Origin: Neolentinus lepideus HHB14362 ss-1
Lineage: Eukaryota > Basidiomycota > Agaricomycetes > Gloeophyllales > Gloeophyllaceae
Length of the DNA stretch: 64,000 bases
Reading direction: 5' to 3'
Assembly (NCBI GenBank): GCA_001632425.1
Contig: KV425583.1
Span: 7,781-71,780, forward strand
Below the pieces are notes generated by a model. That model had not been told where the DNA came from and ran no database searches. It saw only the letters and a program-made list of their open reading frames with translations. Each line of letters opens with the position of its first letter. The stretch's first letter is position 1. Shown here piece by piece: positions 35,080-46,278 of this stretch. Made by a program: the position numbers and the translations under genes.

Positions 35080-35745
35080 CAGTGACTCACAAAAGTATGG
35101 AACCACCCTTTTTGACCACATATTTCTGTGATAACTCGGCACAGACTCAATATTTTTTCTTGGTGTAAACATNNNNNNNNNNNNNNNNNNNNNNNNNNNN
35201 NNNNNNNNNNNNNNNNNNNNNNNNNNNNNNNNNNNNNNNNNNNNNNNNNNNNNNNNNNNNNNNNNNNNNNNNNNNNNNNNNNNNNNNNNNNNNNNNNNNN
35301 NNNNNNNNNNNNNNNNNNNNNNNNNNNNNNNNNNNNNNNNNNNNNNNNNNNNNNNNNNNNNNNNNNNNNNNNNNNNNNNNNNNNNNNNNNNNNNNNNNNN
35401 NNNNNNNNNNNNNNNNNNNNNNNNNNNNNNNNNNNNNNNNNNNNNNNNNNNNNNNNNNNNNNNNNNNNNNNNNNNNNNNNNNNNNNNNNNNNNNNNNNNN
35501 NNNNNNNNNNNNNNNNNNNNNNNNNNNNNNNNNNNNNNNNNNNNNNNNNNNNNNNNNNNNNNNNNNNNNNNNNNNNNNNNNNNNNNNNNNNNNNNNNNNN
35601 NNNNNNNNNNNNNNNNNNNNNNNNNNNNNNNNNNNNNNNNNNNNNNNNNNNNATGTTTACACCAAGAAAAAATATTGAGTCTGTGCCGAGTTATCACAGA
35701 AATATGTGGTCAAAAAGGGTGGTTCCATACTTTTGTGAGTCACTG
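35080..35745. mobile_element. Tc1/mariner-like element with perfect 93-bp terminal inverted repeats (interior not sequenced)
   Basis: Left arm 35080-35172 and right arm 35653-35745 are exact reverse complements over 93 bp. They start CAGTGACTCACAAAAGTATG and are flanked on both sides by TA, the hallmark target duplication of the Tc1/mariner superfamily. Between them is a run of Ns, so the transposase (if any) is not visible. The two arms being identical argues for a recent insertion or for an assembly artefact of a single repeat end. It may be a complete transposon collapsed at the gap, or a short non-autonomous copy. Confidence 0.85.
35173..35652. other. Assembly gap (480 Ns)
   Basis: Unresolved bases exactly between the two inverted-repeat arms. 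The true length is unknown; protein translations across it are meaningless. Confidence 0.99.
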
Positions 35746-36112
35746 TATTAGCTGGCAAAGTCAAAGAATAATGAACCTCTAGACAGGTTTGATGTACTGG
35801 TATGGAAGCTACGCCGCATATCGGTATCCGTTCCTGGCGCAGGAGAGAGAGAAGACATGAAGTGCCCGGGCTGTTTCGGAATAGGTTGAAATGGGAACTG
35901 AAAAGGAATCTGATTATGGCTAGAAATGGTATGTAGCATATTCGCGGAGCTTAAATTATTTCGATAGGGATCTTTTGGAAACTTGGTAAGAGTCTGTACG
36001 ATCGAGTTCTCTATCCTTTCATATGGGATGAATCCTTCACCATTACGATTCTTTGTCGAGATATCTATAATACTCCCAAAACTGCATTCATGACCACCTC
36101 CCCCCTTCCACC
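35746..36112. other. Promoter-side intergenic region of the first coiled-coil gene
   Basis: No gene recognised. Pyrimidine-rich CCACCTCCCCCCTTCCACC directly precedes the ATG at 36113, as often seen in fungal leaders. Confidence 0.4.
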
Positions 36113-37592
36113 ATGTCCACGGCGCTCATCCAGCTACCTCCCACGTCGGCCCCTGCAGTGTTCCAATCTATTCAGAATGGTACCAGTGCCATAGTCGCGC
36201 TGATCGAGAGGGAAAAAGAAAAGGCCGTAGCATCGATTCGCAAAGACTACCTGGAGCTCGAGCAACGCTTTGCTGCATTTCGTAGTTCATCCGAAGAGGA
36301 CCTTAGGGCGGTATCTCATCGCGTCTCAGTATGGCGGAATGCGGCGAAGAACATTCGAATAAAGCTAGATAACGCCAATGCAGAGGCGGATAAAGCACAG
36401 AACGAAACTAAGGCCGCAAAGGAAGCTTATAAGGGCTTACGAGATGCACTTCTTCGTATGTCTCAATCCATCCATACCTTAATACGATGACCTGACAATA
36501 TGAAGTCTCCGATCTTGTGCAACAGAACATCGCACAAGTAGTCGTCGCTGAGCAGACAGAGCACGAAGATCTGCGTCAGTTTGTCTCTCTATTTTCCGTG
36601 CATTTCGGAAAAAATCAGGAGGCGATGGCGACAGCGCAAAAGAGATGTGCGGAACTAGAGCTCAAGGTTCAGCAAACAGAGCAGGCCAAAAGAAAGGTAG
36701 CTAGACTCGAAGCTGCTCGTCGGAAACTGCAAGATACTCTCCGTGGTGAGTGCCACTCGCTTACATCGTCAATGGAGGGGAACGCTAATGGTACACAGAA
36801 TCCAGCGCCCTACGTGAAATGATTCAGGAAAAAGAATTAGCCATAGGACGAGAGGATACCGACGAGCCTTTCGATGTCATAACTCTGATCCCCGATTTGT
36901 TGGATCGCTTCCAGAAGAGCAAGGATATGGCTTCGTCACTGCGGGCAAGACTAGCCGAAGCGGAGAGTCAGAAACAAGCTACAAGGAGCCAGTTCGAAGC
37001 CAGAATAGCAGAGCTACGGCAAAGAAACTCGCAACTGAGATAGCAACGCAAGTCAGTACCAATAGTGTCGTCTGAGTCCGTCAAGAAGTCTGGGCCCCTC
37101 GGAGACACAGGGTGCATGACAATCGCGGCTTCTAAGAAGCCTCCAGTCCGAGATGGTGAGCAGCATCTGTTGTTCCAACTGTAACGTTGAGGACGTTCAT
37201 CTCACTTAGTAGACATTCCAAAACCGGATCCTCCACTGGAGCAGCGAAGCCAACCATCCAAGAGGCCCGCAGACCCCCTCACTCCTCCAAAGTCGAAACG
37301 CGCTCGCACGACAGACTGTTCGAGCTCCGCGAACTCTGCTGAACGGCGGCAACTCTCTGTCAGAAAACCTCTATCATCGTCTATGGACGCGAGCAAGAAG
37401 TGTCAGCCCGCTGCTTCCAAGGTTATTATCGCCCCTGCGACGGACCCCCAGCTGCTGCCTTCGTCCTTAGAGCCAAGGGAGCGGCCACCAGACCCTTTCA
37501 AGCCAAAGCCTTTGCCGAAGAACATCAGCTTCAAGAAGCCTGCGAAGGATCAGCAGGCATCGAGCATGAATAAGATCCAAAAGCGGCCTTAA
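36113..37592 (+). CDS. Coiled-coil protein (paralogue 1), interrupted by an in-frame TAG
   Basis: Exons 36113-36455, 36506-36745 and 36799-37155, plus 37210-37592, join in phase. The N-terminus has SAIVALIEREKEKAVASIRK followed by long Lys/Glu/Ala heptad-like stretches. The third exon has PFDVITLIPDLLDRFQKSKD and ends its helix with RIAELRQRNSQLR-like sequence. The fourth encodes a basic, Pro/Ser-rich tail (PPKSKRARTTD; KPLPKNISFKKPAKD), probably nuclear. Codon 276 (37041-37043) is TAG. After it the same frame stays open for 37 codons (QRKSVPIVSSESVKKSG...) up to a GTGAGC donor, and the next exon continues in phase. Either the tail is lost (275-residue protein) or this is a nonsense allele, readthrough or sequencing error. 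It is related to the genes at 38512 and 49954. No PHD finger is present here. Confidence 0.75.
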
Positions 37593-38511
37593 GACCTCGA
37601 TGGACAAGGAAGACGGAGTGACAGCGCTTGTCTGCTTCTACGTAGAGTCTATTCCGTGGCGCTGGATGAGATGTCAGCACCATGCCCTTCTAGGCATCGC
37701 ACTGGGTAATCCAGAACCACGTCATAGCAACTCCAAGACGCCGCTGCTCCATCGATGGTCAGGTTCCGCCTTGCAGGCCTGCTCACCAACCGCAGTCCCA
37801 AATACTCATTGCAAACCGACGCAAGCAGCCGAGGATAGTGGGAGCATGTTGACATCGCTTCCTCCAATATCTGCCTAGCGATGTTACACTGTACCTTTGC
37901 AATAGTTTCACTCCCTGTCCCCCTCCCAGGTAACGCACCTTATCAGATCCACCCCTTCGAGGCCCATTACTATCTCTAGTTCGTGAAATATCAGTATGAG
38001 TAGTGTACATACGATTACCCACTGTATGTTCTTCCCACCTCCCCTCATCGATGTTATTAGAGCGTATTTGCAACGCTCAAAATTTTCCTCAACATGTTAC
38101 AGAGGTTCTAATTTCTTTGGATCAACTACGGGTTCGGTTTTCTCCCAACCTCTCGGTAGATCAGAGTCGTTTATATCAGTGGTTCATCCCTGAAAAGAAT
38201 CGAAAACGGAACCATAGAAAACGCGAGTGCTATGGACGCCACGGTATCTCGTGTTGTCGCGTTTTTCTGGATCGGAGCTCCGAATTTCTGAAGGAAAGTG
38301 ATGGGAAGAGCTTGATATGCGTATAGACGCGGATGTACATGTGGCGTAAGAAGCCTCATTGATGCGGTACAGATCGGGCTGTGAACGTTAACCATGAGCG
38401 TTCACTACTGTCTCTGGTCCTTTATTGAGATTCTAATCTAAATTATGCAACAACGTCGCCCCTATTGAGCCATAGGACCGAGGAATTGGCCTCTTTGTGG
38501 ACGCTTCAGTC
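37593..38511. other. Intergenic region between two coiled-coil paralogues
   Basis: No exon chain recognised. Likely 3' UTR of the first paralogue and promoter of the second. Confidence 0.4.
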
Positions 38512-40024
38512 ATGAGCAACCGTAACGGCAATACCCAACATGTTCCCAAGAACGGAATCAAGTCCGGATCCATCCAGCAAGGCGCGGACTTCCTCATAGA
38601 GCTTATAGAACGGGAGAAGGCAAAAGCAGTCGAACAAACATGGAGGGAATATGTTGATCTGGAGAGGCGGTTCGCAGAGTTCCGGTTGGCGTCGGATGTT
38701 ACGGTGAAGACGGCGCTGGACCGCTCGCAGGCATGGCATCGTGCAATCCAGAGGGCGCAGGATGAGGCTAAGAAGTTTCGGGAGATGTACCAGAGACTTC
38801 AGGATATAGTGCAACGTGAGTTGTGCATGTTCCTCCAGGACAGGTGTCATGTATGTTCATGCGGCGTTCGTTTGAAGAGTCCCCTGTCGTTGGGGATCTG
38901 CTACAGAGTCCGGATATGTCCTCCGATGGCTCGCTGGACCTGGTCGCAGTGCTCCCAGAGATATTGAAGAGCTTCGAGAAAACCCAGATAGAGCTCGCCG
39001 CCTCCAAACAGAAGTGCGCCGAATTGCGAAGGGAGCGCGATTCTGACATTCGCCGTCTCAACAGCAAGATCGCCGAGCTGCAGGAAGAATTCGACGCTTT
39101 TAGAGCCTCTTCTGAATCCGACGATGCCACAGCAGCGGAGGACACTACCCTCGGTAAGATATCCCCATGTTCTGCATGTTCCTAGCTTTTATACTCTCGC
39201 AGTAGAAGCGAACGTACTCAATGTGAAAACGGTTGTTTCAAGGCTTCATGAGTCGAGTCCAGTGCCCCCAGACATACCTTTGAGGTGGTTATCACACGGT
39301 ATGTATTTCTCTTGGAATTGGGATTTTATGCCCACGCTACCCGCCCAGACGCAACAACACCCCAAGTCACAAACCAGACAGAGACGGACGATACAAGTCC
39401 TCTAAACCTAACTCTACTTAACCACGCCCAGCCTCATTCCCTCGAGGTAAACGGCGAGACTCATGTGACCTCGCCTGGAGGCATCCTCTTCGGGTCCCAG
39501 CCTGTGCCTCTGAAAACTGAGCAATCATCCCCTACAGTCGACAGACGACATCCTCTACCGGTAAAGTTGGAACACGATGACTCTACTGGCCATACGCAGG
39601 CGTCGAAGCCCCGACTGAGTCTCACAGAACTACGCGCTCTCATAGCTCAGAAAAATAGGACGATCGTTACCAACGCTCAGACCGGAGAGTCCTCTGGCAA
39701 TAGAAGCTCCCAGCCTGCATCTCATCCACCTATTACACTGGTCTCTACTCCAGATCGCGCTATGATCCCTGCACCGGAGGGAACCGATTTGAGGCGGTAC
39801 TGTGTTTGTAATCAGTTAGCGTACGGAGATATGATTGCTTGTGACGCTCAGGGCTGTAGTCGAGAATGGGTGAGTGGTCTAATCCTTATTTTTATTTTGC
39901 CTTCCGACAAATGGCCTCTGTTGCACAGTTCCACCTCGCTTGTGTCGGTCTTACTGTCGCACCTGAGGGATCGTGGAAATGCTCCGAGTGTTCGGGCTCT
40001 TCAACCCTCACTTGCTCTCTGTAA
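38512..40024 (+). CDS. Coiled-coil protein with C-terminal ING-type PHD finger (paralogue 2)
   Basis: Predicted chromatin reader. The N-terminal exon (ATG 38512, ends 38815) has ADFLIELIEREKAKAVEQTW and a coiled coil. The next exons carry LDLVAVLPEILKSFEKTQIE and KIAELQEEFDAFRASSE. A Pro/Ser/Thr-rich linker leads to a complete PHD finger starting RYCVCNQLAYGDMIACD at about 39797. Its eight ligands follow C-x-C-x10-C-x4-C-x5-H-x2-C-x12-C-x2-C, identical in spacing to ING proteins. The aromatic Tyr before the first Cys and the Trp of REWFH, which form the H3K4me3 cage in ING PHDs, are present. A phase-0 intron (39870-39928) splits the finger after REW. The stop TAA is at 40022-40024. The N-terminal half does not look like the canonical ING helical domain, so this is ING-like only in the PHD. 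Histone H3K4me3 binding is inferred. Confidence 0.85.
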
Positions 40025-40769
40025 ACTGAATCATTTTCAGTGGACTATTCACCATTGTCTTCCTCTGTTATCAGCGCTGCTTCTCCCTTTCATCGCTCTC
40101 ATAGTTTCACTGGCATTTGCTCTCATAATTCCATATTCCGAGTTCTCACTGCACTTTCGTTGCTTTCGACGCCTCCGTCGTGCCATGTTATTACAAGAAA
40201 TTATACTTAGAATCCCTGGCCGTGCAGACAGCGTGCGTCTAGGTCTTTATCTCTATTTGCGAATAGCGCGTAGATCTGCTGTATATACTAATCAGATGCA
40301 TTTGGGTCCAAGTTTGGTCAAAAGTGACTATAAGCAGGAAAAATTCTCTACACTTCGAGATCAAAACTATTATACAGAAATATTACCTCTGTTTTGAAGT
40401 ACGTTGTCGGAATGCAGACAAAATGTCCGAAGTACCAGACGCTACCAGACGGTCTGTCTTGCCCGGAGCCGGAGCCCCAGCGACCGGACGCGTGTTTGAG
40501 GCGCGCGCCGCGTGGGTCGACGAGCACTCGTGTTTCCGTGTTGGTCGCCACAATACATCCGGCTCAGTCTCCTTTGTTTCCCTATTTCGTCGCCGTCGCC
40601 AACGACAACGTCGAGCCCTTGCGCAGCTCTGCTGGCAGGGGTCTGGGTTACGTCCGATTGTTCTAACGCGTTGCCAAATAAAGATTGATAGGCCAAACAG
40701 ACGCGGTTCGAGTAGGCCAATCAACCTCTGCAGCTTGCTGCATCTGCACGCTCTGCGCATTGCGCAAGC
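40025..40769. other. Intergenic region upstream of NUM1
   Basis: No gene recognised. AT-rich to about 40390, then GC-rich to the NUM1 start, probably its promoter. Confidence 0.4.
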
Positions 40770-43700
40770 ATGGCCTATTCCTCTGACGGCGGTGCCGCCA
40801 TGCAAGACTCCTCAGCACCACTCAGTCTCTCGTCTCCCCATGAAATGCGCTCCCACTTTCAAAACCTTCTGGAACTCAAGGAAAAGCAACTTCAACATGC
40901 AGGCACGCTCGGGCAGCGCGTCCTTGCGCAGCAGATGGAGCTGGAGGAGAGAATCAGGCAGCTGGAGGAGCTTGAGATGGACAAACCGGACGGCGGCGAT
41001 CTCGATGCGGACATGAGGGAGAAGTATCGTGAACTTGCGGAGACGATCAAGGCCTGGGACGACGAGAACGCGCAGTTGTCGAATGCCTTTGGTAGTCAGG
41101 TGAGCTCGTTCCGTTGCCGTTATCTACTATCTACCTCACACGTTGGTAGCGTCTCGTCAATGGTGCTGTTCATCCGTCACCGCCCTTTGAGACTACGGAG
41201 CTGCCGCGGGAAGAGCCGGACAGGTCTGCCACATCTAATGGACAATCGGCGGCTCAGTCAAGGCGGGCCCGGAACGCAGCTCACCGCCAGGATGATGTTG
41301 GTAGGTGTATTCATATTGTCCCTATAACCCAGCTCATGTCGTCCCAGAATTCGCTTTCGAGATTGGTAGCGGACTCTTGACTGAGGTTCGCCGCCTGCAA
41401 AGTCTGCTTGCGGAGCGCGACAAGGCTATCCAGGATATGAAAGAGGAGAAAGATGATTTGGAGAGGACCATCGAGAACCTACGCACGGCCCTCAGGCAGC
41501 AAGAGCAGAGCGCTGGTAATTTCACTAGTGCACTGTACCATATCTCGTGTTCTGATGTTCACAACAGAGAAGTACAAGGAGGAGAACTGGAACCTCGAAG
41601 TTACCCTTCAAGAGATCAGAGCTCAACATACCGAAACCCAAGCAAACGTCCAGCGCCTGGAGGGCGAACATAAACGTCTCACCAAACAACTCAACATATC
41701 CCGTGATACCGCTGAGCAACACAAGAACGAAGCCGACCGCCAGAAGCTCGCGTATGACGAACTCAAGGCCAAGCACGAGACCGATATCGCGCATGCAAGG
41801 AAGAACGCTGCCGGGCTGCAGCGCGAGAAGGCAGACTTGCAGCAGACCATTGAGAATATGAAGACCGAAGCTGCGAGGGCTGCGAAGAGACTACCGAGAT
41901 TCGGTTCTCCTCTCACGCCGAACGGGATTGACAAGAGTCAGCTCATTACACCGGGAAATAAGGATGAGGAGGACGTATTTAGTACCACTGGCGGTGCGTC
42001 AACGCGGAATCAGAAGAAGCTCGACACTTCTGGTTTGTTCGGCGACAGCTTGGATGTCGAGTTCCCTGACGAGTCCCCTGACCCCTCGCCGTCTCGTACG
42101 TTCAAATCTCCCAACCATCCTGCTAATGAGATGGAAGCGCTGCAGCAGCGCCTCGCCCACGCGCAGAGGCAGATCAATACCCTCAAGGCTACCGTGCAGA
42201 GGGAGAAGGAGATGCGGATAGACTACAAGAGAAGGTTGGAGGCTTCCGGCCAGACGGTAGAAGAGCAAGAGCCCGAGGAGGAAAACATCACCGAAGACGT
42301 GGCGAACGTTTCCAAGCCGAAGCTGCGGTCGACGCCTTATCGCCCCTCCGTCAGAGGTCGTGGAAGGGGCAGAGGCAGAGGCCCGCTGACGCTCGCCCAG
42401 CGTCTCGGCATGGCAGCAAAGAATCCGTCATCCGACGTCGAGGACGAAGACTTTATGGACGAACCCCCCGCTACTGCACCGCCCGTACCTACCATTCCCG
42501 CCCAGTTCAGGGCCGATGTCGAGGAGGAAGCCTCCGACGAGGAAATCACCAGCCCTGTCCAAGAGCCGACATCGCCTACGCCCTCCAACCGTGTTAGCAT
42601 CGATGGTATGGACCCCGCATTCGCGAATGTACTTCGTCGCTCTTCATCTGCGGGCTCGTTACCGAAGCAGTCCAGCCCGCTCCGACAATCTCTGGTTGGC
42701 AGAGCCCGCGGAGGCACTGCGGGCCGTCGCGCAAGAGGGGGAGCGGCATACCAGGAGGCCAGACCATCGTCTCTTGTTGGCCCGCCAGAAGCTTTGGCGG
42801 CAGAACTCGGCCTTGCTCCTCCCACTTCTGAGGATGCGCTGGTATCGGAAGAGACAATCGAGACAGTCGAGACGGTTGAATTCGGCGTCCAGACCGATGA
42901 CATCCCTGAAACGCGCCTTGACCCCGAGCCTCAAGTTCCCGAGCCAGTTCCCGTGCTCAAGCCCGAGGTGGTAGAAATTGGTGTCCAGGCTGAGCCTGAG
43001 CTTATCCCAGAGCCGGAGCCCATTCCCGAGGTTGTGCGACATGAGATGTCTATGCAGACTGATGCCGAACCTGTTGTCGGGCATGTGGAGTTTGGCGCTC
43101 AGCACGATAGCGCCCCTGCTGTTGCATCTACTGGTACGCAAGCCGTTGAGGCTGCCGAGTTTCAGCCAGTCCTGGTGCAGGCTGAGGTGCAAACATCTAT
43201 GCAAATGGCGGATGCGGACGCACAGACGCTGTCACCCCGCTCTTCCGTCAATGCTGTGTCCACGCCACCCCGTGTTGAACGGCGGGATACGATCACCAAG
43301 GCGAACGCATCTGTATACTCTCATGAGTCTAGCGGAGACTCTACGATCCGTGGCCAGATACTCTCCAGGATCAACACCACTCGTCCCGAGCAGGCGTACG
43401 AAGAGGATGCAGCGACGGAAACTGGCGCTGAGACTGATACAGATGCGGAGGACTACGAAGATGCTAGACAGAGCATCGTGCTGACCACTCCCAGTCAAAC
43501 AAACGAGGACTTCCAGTCGATCTACACAGTCACAGATAACGACTATCCTGACACCGATGAGGATGACCTCGCGAGCATTAAAGCTTCCCGTCTACCGAGT
43601 CGTCAAGGAGCGTCCACTGCTGCATCATCAGCGCAACATTTACTGTCAGCTCCAGCTCCTGTGTACGAATCCGTGGGCGTGTCGGCGGAGGCACCTGAGT

Positions 43701-45938
43701 CGCCTCAACCGCCGAAGCCGGAACTCAAGGAGATGTCTATCCAGACTGACGAGTGGATGCCTCCAGAACCTCCAGCACCAGCGCCCGCTCCCGCGCCAGT
43801 TTCTGCTTCAGTCCCTACTGCTACTACGAGTCCCGCGCAGCTAGCTACCGCACTTCCCACTCCTCCTATTGGTGCTGTCTCGCCAGTCGCGCCCCAGTCT
43901 CCAGGATTTCCACCTACTGTGTATCGAGTGGGTCAGACGCCATCACAGCAATCGCAGCAATTCCATTTCATCTCCCCGCCGCCTTCTGCTGGTCCTACAA
44001 CAACGACCATGCCCATCTCGCCACCTCAAGCACCCAGTACGCCGATGCGCGACATCAACAATATTCCACGACCTCGTACTTCGCAGTCCGACAGGCGACG
44101 CTCCATTGAGTCTACTTTATCGTCTGCCTTGGATGAGGCGCCTGCCCGCTCACGAGCACCATCTGCTGTGGGCGGCTCACCTGCAGTGGACAAGTCTCGG
44201 CCACCAATGATGATGCTACCGCCGCCGCCCCGTCAGCCACCTCCGCCCAATAGCATGCCCCCTCCAGCCTTCGTTCCCGAGAGAAGAGCTGGCACTTCTA
44301 CATCTTCTCGAGATGTGCCTCCTCCACGACCCACATCCCCGCCGCCTCCCGAACTCATCCAGCGCGCCACTACGCCGACTTTTGGGAATGGTCTTGCCGT
44401 CCCTGGGCGCGGAAACTACGGCCCTCGTCCACATGGCTCGAGTTTGCCGCCCTTACAACAAGCCCTTGGTCAAAGACCTTCAACGACAAGCTTCAGATCT
44501 GCAGCCAATGCCATCAGTCATAGCCAGCAGTCTTCGATGGCCAGTCCTTCTGCTCTAGCGAGCTTTGGAAGAAGGGAGTTGTCGACTACTTCCCTTCTGT
44601 CCGACAGAAGTATGGGCTCCGCACGCTCATCGATGTCGTCAGATCACATCATGGAGCGCTCGCATATGCAGTCGATGTCTCTCGCCCCAAGTCGTGCTGA
44701 CATAGGCGATACTACCATGCGTAACGGAGGTTCCACAGACCCTGCTGTAATCCACGCTATTACACAGACCATGATTGGAGAGTTCCTGTACAAGTACACT
44801 CGTCGGGCAATTGGCAAGGGCTATGGCGAGCGGAGACATCGACGTTTCTTCTGGGTTCATCCTTATACCAGAACTTTGTACTGGAGCTCGGCAGACCCGA
44901 CGTCCTCCAGCGTGACTGAATCCAGTGCAAAGAGTGGTAAGTCTATAGCAATATACATTATGCAAGGGGCTGACGACCAATGCTCCTAGCGTATGTTGAT
45001 GGGGTCCGGTCCGTTCTCGATCCCAATCCTATGCCTCCCGGTCTCTACCAATATAGCGTCATTGTCTCGACACCAAATCGAGAGATGAAGATCACTGCTC
45101 CCACGAAGGAACGACATGACATTTGGTTCAATGTGTGTTACAATTGTTATGATTCCGTGCATGATTTACTAAATAATCTATATCATAGGCCTTGAAGTAT
45201 CTTCTCTCTCGACCGAGCACGATGTCAATTTCCTCACCTGCCAACATTGCCAATGGAATGTCGCCTAGCATGCGTGCCCCGCTTAGTCCCATGTCAGGTC
45301 AGACAGACTTGCCGGACGTTCCAGGAGGTGACCATCAGAATCCCCTCACGGGCAGCCCGCAGAGTCGTCGGAGTGTACGCAGTGGCAGGACGGAGGCCAG
45401 CGGCGATTCGTGGAATCACACTCCAAGAGGGAGGCGAAGTCACTCTCAACTTTCAGCTCGCGGCTCTGTCATACGACCCGGTACACCGGCAGCGGAGTAT
45501 CTACGCTGGGCTGGGTCTTCCGAAGAACCTCATAGCCCTTCGAAATCTTTTGAGCATATTCTTGGACAAGACGACGAAGAACTCGATTTCGAACTGCACG
45601 ATGAGACTATGTCTGATGGTGGATTCGAAGGTCTGGAAAATGTGAGGGCTTGCTGCGACGGCCGCCATACTGTAGGTCGATCAGGGAAGGATCATCAACA
45701 TCACCACCACCACCATGATCATCCACCGAATCATTTAGACGTCAATCCTGCAGAAATGAATCGCCCAATCTCTCCTGCCTGGTCTTTCCGTTCCAGAAGG
45801 AGTAGTTCGCAGTCGAGAGATACCAAGAGTCGCTTTACGTGGGGACGGGAGGATGGAAAACTTAGATTTGGTTCGCGACGATCTGCGAGGACTTCCACCT
45901 CTGCTATCTCTGTGCCTAATGCGGCTCAGGAGCAGTAA
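40770..45938 (+). CDS. NUM1: Num1/Mcp5/ApsA-type cortical anchor protein with PH domain
   Basis: Tethers dynein (and mitochondria) to the cell cortex so microtubules can pull nuclei. Six exons; start MAYSSDGGAAMQDSSAP at 40770; about 1,630 residues. The N-terminal 350 residues are coiled coil (EMRSHFQNLLELKEKQLQ; RLQSLLAERDKAIQDMKEE; MKTEAARAAKRL). A long disordered middle follows, with repeated Q-T-D type motifs (see findings), an Arg/Gly patch (RGRGRGRGRG) and Pro-rich stretches. The C-terminal PH domain (roughly residues 1,280-1,400) begins TMIGEFLYKYTRRAIGKGYG and continues RRHRRFFWVHPYTRTLYWSS, then PNREMKITAPTKERHDIWFN and ALKYLLSRPS. These are strongly diagnostic of the Mcp5/Num1 PH domain, which binds membrane PI(4,5)P2. 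A His-rich run lies near the C-terminus (about 45687-45722). Convergent with SEC24 downstream. Confidence 0.93.
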
Positions 45939-46278
45939 TGTTCTTTTTGCCTTGGAATCTACGTTGTCAGTTGCTTATTTTTGAATCCGTTATCATCTAA
46001 TCTTTACATACACCACCTACACTCCTTTGCCTTAATGACCGCCTGTTTATGACCTCAATTTCTATGCACAGTTTCTATATTGTGAACAGCTACTTTTGTG
46101 TGAATATGCCTATATTAAGACAAAATCAAGTCATTCCTTTACCTTCCCATGACATTGTCGCCGTGATGGTCTTCCCTGTGTTACCATGGTGATCCTCGGA
46201 AGCTGGAAGGGCCAGAGATGCTCCCACCGTTCGTGAGCTGCGCGGCGACATGTGAGCAACAACATCAAGTTGAAGAAC
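45939..46278. other. Convergent intergenic region NUM1/SEC24
   Basis: Holds the two 3' ends. No gene seen. Confidence 0.5.

Noticed and set aside
35077..35751. Open frames of about 206 codons crossing the gap on both strands
   Set aside because: They are made of Ns flanked by the inverted repeat and carry no information.
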